Assembly (NCBI GenBank): GCA_964017195.1
Contig: OZ024896.1
Location: 310,001-374,000 of the forward strand
Source of the DNA: Siderastrea radians
Taxonomy: Eukaryota > Cnidaria > Anthozoa > Scleractinia > Rhizangiidae
Reading direction: 5' to 3'
DNA length: 64,000 nt
The position numbers and the translations under genes are program-made. This document shows, piece by piece, positions 59,100-64,000 of the stretch (positions are counted from its first letter, which is position 1; each line of letters starts with the position of its first letter). Below the pieces are notes generated by a model. The model was not told the DNA's origin. It saw nothing but the letters and a program-made list of their open reading frames with translations, and did no database searches.

Positions 59100-59267
59100 T
59101 CTCACTTGGAGAAGTAATACAAAATGAAACCAAATTTGAATTACTTTTGATGCTTAGTTGAAAACCGCTCTGCATTAGATTTTCAAATTTGTGATGATTT
59201 TAATGAAGATGTAATAAATTATTATTATTATATTTGTTTCCAATCAGCTTTTAGTGTCACTGTTTGA

Positions 59268-59296
59268 GGTGCTAGCTTTCAGGAGTAGCACCTCAA
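59268..59296. repeat. Short perfect hairpin
   Basis: GAGGTGCTA and TAGCACCTC enclose an 11-base loop. No terminator role is implied in a eukaryote. Confidence 0.6.
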
Positions 59297-59299
59297 TAT

Positions 59300-60394
59300 C
59301 ACATGAAGTGCAGTTCAAGGAATTATTTAAGAGCCATTTTCTGAGAATATCGAGAATCGAAAGACACTCAGAAAAAATCGAATTTTTTTTTATTTTGCCA
59401 AAACATCCCTTTGGGTAAGCTAATTCAAGAAAAAATAATCCAAAGTTCCAACGAGGTATTTAACGGACGAAAATTTAAAAAGTTCGAAAAATGCATAAAA
59501 TGGCGGTTTTAGGGGTCTCTAAACGGCTCAAATTCTCACTCAACTTTAGGAAGCCGGTGAGAGCGTAAAAAAAATTCTTTTAAAACGAAACAAACCACGA
59601 ACATTATTTAACCTTTCTACTTTAAAACTGTGTAATAAATTTGCCAATGTTTGGTTTCTAACATTTTCAAGCGGCGTTTTTATCGAGCCGCTCTTAACCT
59701 TGTTTATCACAAGGTAAAATGAAGGCCAACTTCGGCCGCTTAAAGCGGCATCTGGTATGTATCGTTCAATGATTAAGACTACACAGAAAGAAAGCTCTGT
59801 CATTGTACTTTTCACCAGGAAAGTTACAGCTTTGGGAATCAAATACTTCCCCGTCAGTGAATTTTTACTGTTTAGTGATCTGAGCGGGTAGAATTATATG
59901 CAAATTACAGATTTAATTCCTGGAATACTGCTAATAATTACAAAGGTCGTTTAAGACAGGCTCACCATTAGTTACATATGCACGCGCAATGTTTTTCCTG
60001 ATCTTTGAAAGAAAGTTCTTCTTTCTTGAGTCTTGCTGTCTTATTATGTTAAAACAAAGCAGATTTTTAACGGCATTTCAACAAGACAGGAATCCACTCA
60101 TTCAACTTAAAGAGTCTGACCCACCCAAGAGCCTTTGCGCGCTTACATAAGTTCAGACGCCATTTTCGGGGCACCCAAAACTCCGGGTTTCATCGTTAGA
60201 GAAAGTAATCCTTCTCCATCGAGCGGTCACTGCACAAAGCAGCCTCTATTTTCACATAAATATTTTCGTCGTTTATTGTTCTTTCTGTACTGGGTATTAT
60301 TTGTGGACAATCGCTACTTTCCGAACGGTAATCGAGTGGGATTCTGTGCCTGTTCAGAAGTTCCTCCGTCGCAGTGGCGGCGAATCGTCCCAAG
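59300..60394. other. No gene seen; 5' flank of the next locus
   Basis: AT-rich up to ~60,110, then more GC-rich DNA (GCGCGC, CGGGG, CCGGG) leading into the ATG at 60395. This may be a promoter and 5' UTR. Confidence 0.4.
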
Positions 60395-62225
60395 ATGGGA
60401 CGTCCACGGAGGCGAGAAGGCATCAAACGACTCAAATTGCGAGAGTCAACGTTTAATCCGTGGAACGAGCGAAAGGAGGCTCTTGGGCTTCGAAGAATTA
60501 CAAACAGCGAGTTCGCCGAAATGCTTCTCCATCAGCATTTCAGTGCCCTTCAATAAGTACGCGTTCGACTCACCCGGGATCTCACCATGGTCGTGGATCA
60601 CCACATTCAACACCTTCTACTCCGAGGCGAGGTAAGAAAATGTTTCTAACATGTTATCAGTAAATTGGCTTCTTTGTTGTGCTATCCAGCCAATGTTCTA
60701 GCTGGCAATAAACGATCTTGTATCTAAATTCTGTGCGTGACAAATGTTGAGTAGTCTGTGTGACAATGTTTTGAATTTATTCACAGAGAGAAAGGAATTG
60801 TTCCTGCAGTCAGCGCCTGTTGGAATAAGACGCGGACCTGAGGATTTATCAGTGTCCCCGTTACCCTTTGCCAGTGCTTCAGACAACACATCTGTTAGCA
60901 AGTGAGTTCTTGTTTCTATCTGAGAAAGCAGTGAGAGTACTTTGAAGTCAGTGTGTATGTTTGGCAATATTTATTATTTGTCACTTTCAATGAGAAATCT
61001 TGTGACATTTTTCGGAACTTCGAAAAGTGCGGCATTTACTGATATAGTCTATTTCTGGTGTATTTAGCACTGAAGTTGATGTAACTGCTAGTTCCACGAT
61101 ACACTCTGAAGCCCGGAGAAGAGCTCGCCACATGTCACCAGACTCTTCTCGAGCAGGTCCAAAGTTGGAATCCCTACTTCTCCACTTTGGAAGGAAACAA
61201 GTTGTGAGCGATGAGGAGTAAGAGAGTTTTACCTTTCCATCTATCTACCTATTATGCTTTATTGTGTTGTTTGATTGTTATTGGTTGGATTTACAGGAAT
61301 TTTTGTATATAATTTTCCTCATGTCACACACGTGGGAGTTGAACTAACCCATAGGTGGAGGGGGTAATGCTTTCAAAGTAACTTTGAATTTGTTTGACTG
61401 ACCCATCAGTTACACATGGTGGTGGCTTGCTTGTGTTTCTTGTGAGAACAGCAGAGGTTCTTATTTGTTCTTTGTTGTGTCATCCTTGTATTGTGAATAA
61501 TATTTTAGTATAGTTCAATGTGCGATGCTTACAGTGGCCCTTATCAAAAGTGAGGATCCCAAATTTCTCTCATATTTCCATTAGAGTTCAAATATATGTA
61601 TTTTTCTCTACATTCAAATTGAAATATTGTTTTGTTATGTATCTGCATGCCAACGGCTAAATTCATGGGTAAGATAATAAAGTCCATGCAGGATATGCTG
61701 AGACAAAGCCGGGGACCATAAACATGAAAAAAAGAATGAGACAATATCTGGCCTTCTTAACCAAACGAGCTTTATCAATGGAGGTTTTATAACATGGTTT
61801 ACTGTGATTCACTGGGCAGACAGACAAAAGGCAATCCTGAGCAGGCAAGTTATTGGCTCCGGCTTGCCTGTGTGAGTAGCCAATCATGGCACAGGATTTG
61901 CTTCATCATGCACACGAGGGGAACCAGCCATATTATTTTGTAATTACTGCTTGACTGTTTTGTATATTGCTTCTTTCAACTTAGAACCTAATTGTTTTGC
62001 AGGCTGGGAAGATCAAGGGCTGTGAAAAACCCTTGCAGTGGGTTGAACCAGTGCGAAACCATATTTGGCACTGTGTGGAAACTTGTGATGGAGATCTTGA
62101 ATTGTTGAAGGTATGTGACTTTCATTTTGGGTCAGGTTGCTCGAATTAACATTTTGTGGCAAGTTAGAGTATTCAATTTTATGTTGAGGCATATTATAAA
62201 ATAAGTATTATGTCCTCCTTTTAAG

Positions 62226-62477
62226 GACAAGTGGTTAGGGATAATGCACCATGTCTGTGGGGAGCATGAGTGGGATGGAGCTACTTGTTCCCATGGACCA
62301 CTGACTGAAGTGGAAGGTGGCAAGGAGTACTTAGCCATGAACGCCAAGGCTGCAAAAGAGTTGCGGAAGATCGTGTTGGACCATGAATGGCTAAAGAGTC
62401 TGGAACACTATGTGTTTTTCAGATACATTTCGGGAGAACAGTTTTTTGATGACACTTGCATCAGACCTTTTAGATGA
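62226..62477 (+). CDS. Exon 5 of the damaged gene, reading through a mutated donor
   Basis: The acceptor TCCTTTTAAG precedes GAC at 62226. Coding continues to TTTTTCAG at 62422, where the phase requires the exon to end (two bases of a codon, completed by the G at 62941). The next bases are ATACATTT rather than GTACATTT. Without a GT the frame runs on to a TGA at 62475-62477, giving a truncated end (YISGEQFFDD...). One G-to-A change would explain it. Confidence 0.65.
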   Translation, partial: DKWLGIMHHVCGEHEWDGATCSHGPLTEVEGGKEYLAMNAKAAKELRKIVLDHEWLKSLEHYVFFRYISGEQFFDDTCIRPFR

Positions 62478-63169
62478 CTTAATGCGTACCCATCACTGAA
62501 TAGATCTGAATGGATGTACATGTACCTTTTCATTAGAGTGGTTTATAGTATTCCCTGTTGTATGGCGTGGTCTGTGAGCACTCAAAATAAAGCCAATCCT
62601 GCTATGTCATTGGTAACCTGTGTAGGCAATATGCTTGGTTGTCTGTTACATAATAGTAACTTTTTATACAGGTCGCCATCGCCTATTGGTCGTTTTTTAC
62701 AAAGCAAGCCTTGTCTGAAGTAAATCAGTAGTAATAAGTTAAAAATTAAAAACTATACCTGTCAGTACAGCTGGATCTTGACTTTGTTTTGGTCCTAATT
62801 TTGTAATAAAATAATTTGGCCAATATTCCACCACCTTTATCTCATGCTTGACCAATAACCCATATATAATTTGTATCTATTTAAAAAATGACTCAAATAA
62901 TGGCTCAGTCTTGAATTTTTGTTATATTTATCTAAACTAGGCATACAAGCAACTTAGAAAACTTCAACTCGATGCGTCTGAAGTATGCTCTGAAACGGAT
63001 TGCATTTGAGTAAGTTCATGTTCATGCAAATAGAAGGAAATCTGTTGGGAAAAAATTACAAACTAGGATGATAGTTTGTTGGGAGACAGGTTATGTTGCC
63101 CACACCATTTTCCTTGTTCTTCTGCTTCAAAGTATACAATAACTTCAACTGAATGTTATAATGTTTCAG

Positions 63170-63513
63170 GTATGAGGTCTTTACTGGGCAGATTTTGTTA
63201 GCAGCCCTGGACCACAACTTCCATGTTTTCCGCAAGACCCTGGAAGGGCAGTTTAAAAAGATCTATTCCAAACGTTCAGGAAACTGGAGGGTGGAACCTG
63301 TGAAGGAACCCAAGCTGTATCCTCATTTGGCTTTGCTCCAGGCAGACATCTTGCGACGTCATGCAGAAGATAAAGATGCCATTACCAGGCACATTGAGGT
63401 CTCCCCATCCAATCCACCTTGCACCAACAATAGCTATGAAAAGGGCCCCTTCAACTGAAGAGTTGGTCAAAGCTAAATTTTCACGCTTTCAGACTCAAAA
63501 GAAACCAGAATAG
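63170..63513 (+). CDS. Last exon of the damaged gene, with a late frame change
   Basis: The ATGTTTCAG acceptor gives phase agreement with exon 6. The frame reads EYEVFTGQILLAALDHNFHV and a charged stretch (FKKIYSKRSGNWRVEP). It then stops at 63458 in frame, but the adjacent frame from ~63,418 reads LAPTIAMKRAPSTEELVKAK and stops at TAG 63511-63513. That second ending looks like the native one, so a one-base indel near 63,410-63,418 is likely. Confidence 0.6.
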
Positions 63514-63537
63514 GTGTTAACAGACTATTTAGTGACA

Positions 63538-63815
63538 GGGTTCCCACGGTCAGGGAAAAGTAAAGGAAAAGCAGTTATCTTTCAAGGTCAGGGAAAACTC
63601 AGGGTATTTTCCATCACGTCAGAGAAATTCTACATTCTCTGATTTTGTGAAAAGTCAGTTAACCAGATATATATTTCTAGATATGGGAAGGCCTATAGTT
63701 GTAGAAATTGTCTATTAGTGATTTGGTTTTTATGATTTCATACCATAGAAGCCATCATAATAGTCATCCTTTGTTGTCAGGGAGAAGTCTGTGAAAAGTC
63801 AGGAATTGATTTTGT
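63538..63815 (+). repeat. Dispersed GTCAGGGAAAA repeat
   Basis: CACGGTCAGGGAAAAGTAAA, AAGGTCAGGGAAAACTCAGG and GTGAAAAGTCAG recur within ~280 bases. I associate this wording with a dispersed coral repeat. Confidence 0.5.
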
Positions 63816-64000
63816 CCTGATGGGTAGTAACCTGGGTAACTAAACTAAGCATGTTTGTTTTACTGGTTGATCACTGTTTGATCTTTTCAACATGAGAAAA
63901 ATTCGAATTTTGTTAAAATGCTTTGTCTGTAAATATTAACATAATTGTCTATCAAAATTCCCAATTTTTTTATTTGGAAATACTTTAGTGAAATAAAAAG

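Larger units (their letters stand above)
60395..63513 (+). pseudogene. Multi-exon gene of a cnidarian-type multi-copy family, damaged
   Basis: Seven exons fit by splice sites and phase: 60395-60631, 60787-60901, 61068-61217, 62003-62110, 62226-62422, 62941-63009 and 63170-63513. The N-terminus (MGRPRRREGIKRLKLREST, then FNPWNERKEALG) is basic. Exons 2-3 are Ser/Pro-rich. Exons 4-7 give the conserved part: VRNHIWHCVETCDGDLELLK, MHHVCGEHEWDGATCSHGPL (H/C-rich, possibly metal-binding), LENFNSMRLKYALKRIAFE and AALDHNFHVFRK. I know this layout as a repeated anthozoan protein of unknown function. Lesions: a frame change in exon 1, a missing central block between exons 3 and 4 (phase 2 to 0), AT instead of GT at 62423, and a frame change near 63,410. 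Confidence 0.7.

Overview
The window is animal nuclear DNA, AT-rich and intron-bearing, with no bacterial-style operons. GT...AG exon boundaries, broken LINE and Penelope-like retroelements, and many short inverted-repeat elements point to a metazoan. Several dispersed repeats (the TATCCACTGGATA-type element, a G-run/CACTCCC element, a CCTTTAAGCCCC element) and a multi-copy gene family at the right end look like those I associate with anthozoans, so a stony coral or close relative is my best inference. No tRNA, rRNA or CRISPR array was seen.

Region 1 (1-14,392) is a head-to-tail array of a ~1.63-kb unit: eight full copies and a partial ninth. Each full copy carries one 82-nt open exon with a splice acceptor and donor. 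Its 27-residue product looks like a stretch of the kinesin motor domain, closest to the CENP-E (kinesin-7) type. All eight exon copies are intact and differ at only two codons. Copy 2 is interrupted by a gag-like retroelement fragment, and copy 1 has an internal reduplication.

Region 2 (14.4-23.5 kb) starts with a large palindrome. It then holds two copies of a ~1.95-kb segment made of the 3' end of a jockey/CR1-type LINE followed by two small ORFs. These ORFs resemble genes of virus-derived (Polinton/adintovirus-like) integrations. Between the copies lie another ORF of that kind and a frame-broken LINE with recognisable reverse-transcriptase motifs.

Region 3 (23.7-31.1 kb) has a TIR element with a 6-bp target duplication that contains a broken Penelope-like reverse transcriptase. 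Its right part and downstream flank are repeated ~3.85 kb further on.

Region 4 (31-60 kb) has almost no supportable genes. It holds palindromic MITE-like elements, foldbacks, minisatellites, a GIY-YIG remnant, a 1.1-kb compound satellite and a few broken exon remnants.

Region 5 (60.4-63.5 kb) is a multi-exon gene on the + strand with consistent splice phases, but it has at least four lesions: two frameshifts, a GT-to-AT donor change and a missing central coding block. It is probably a pseudogene of a multi-copy family.
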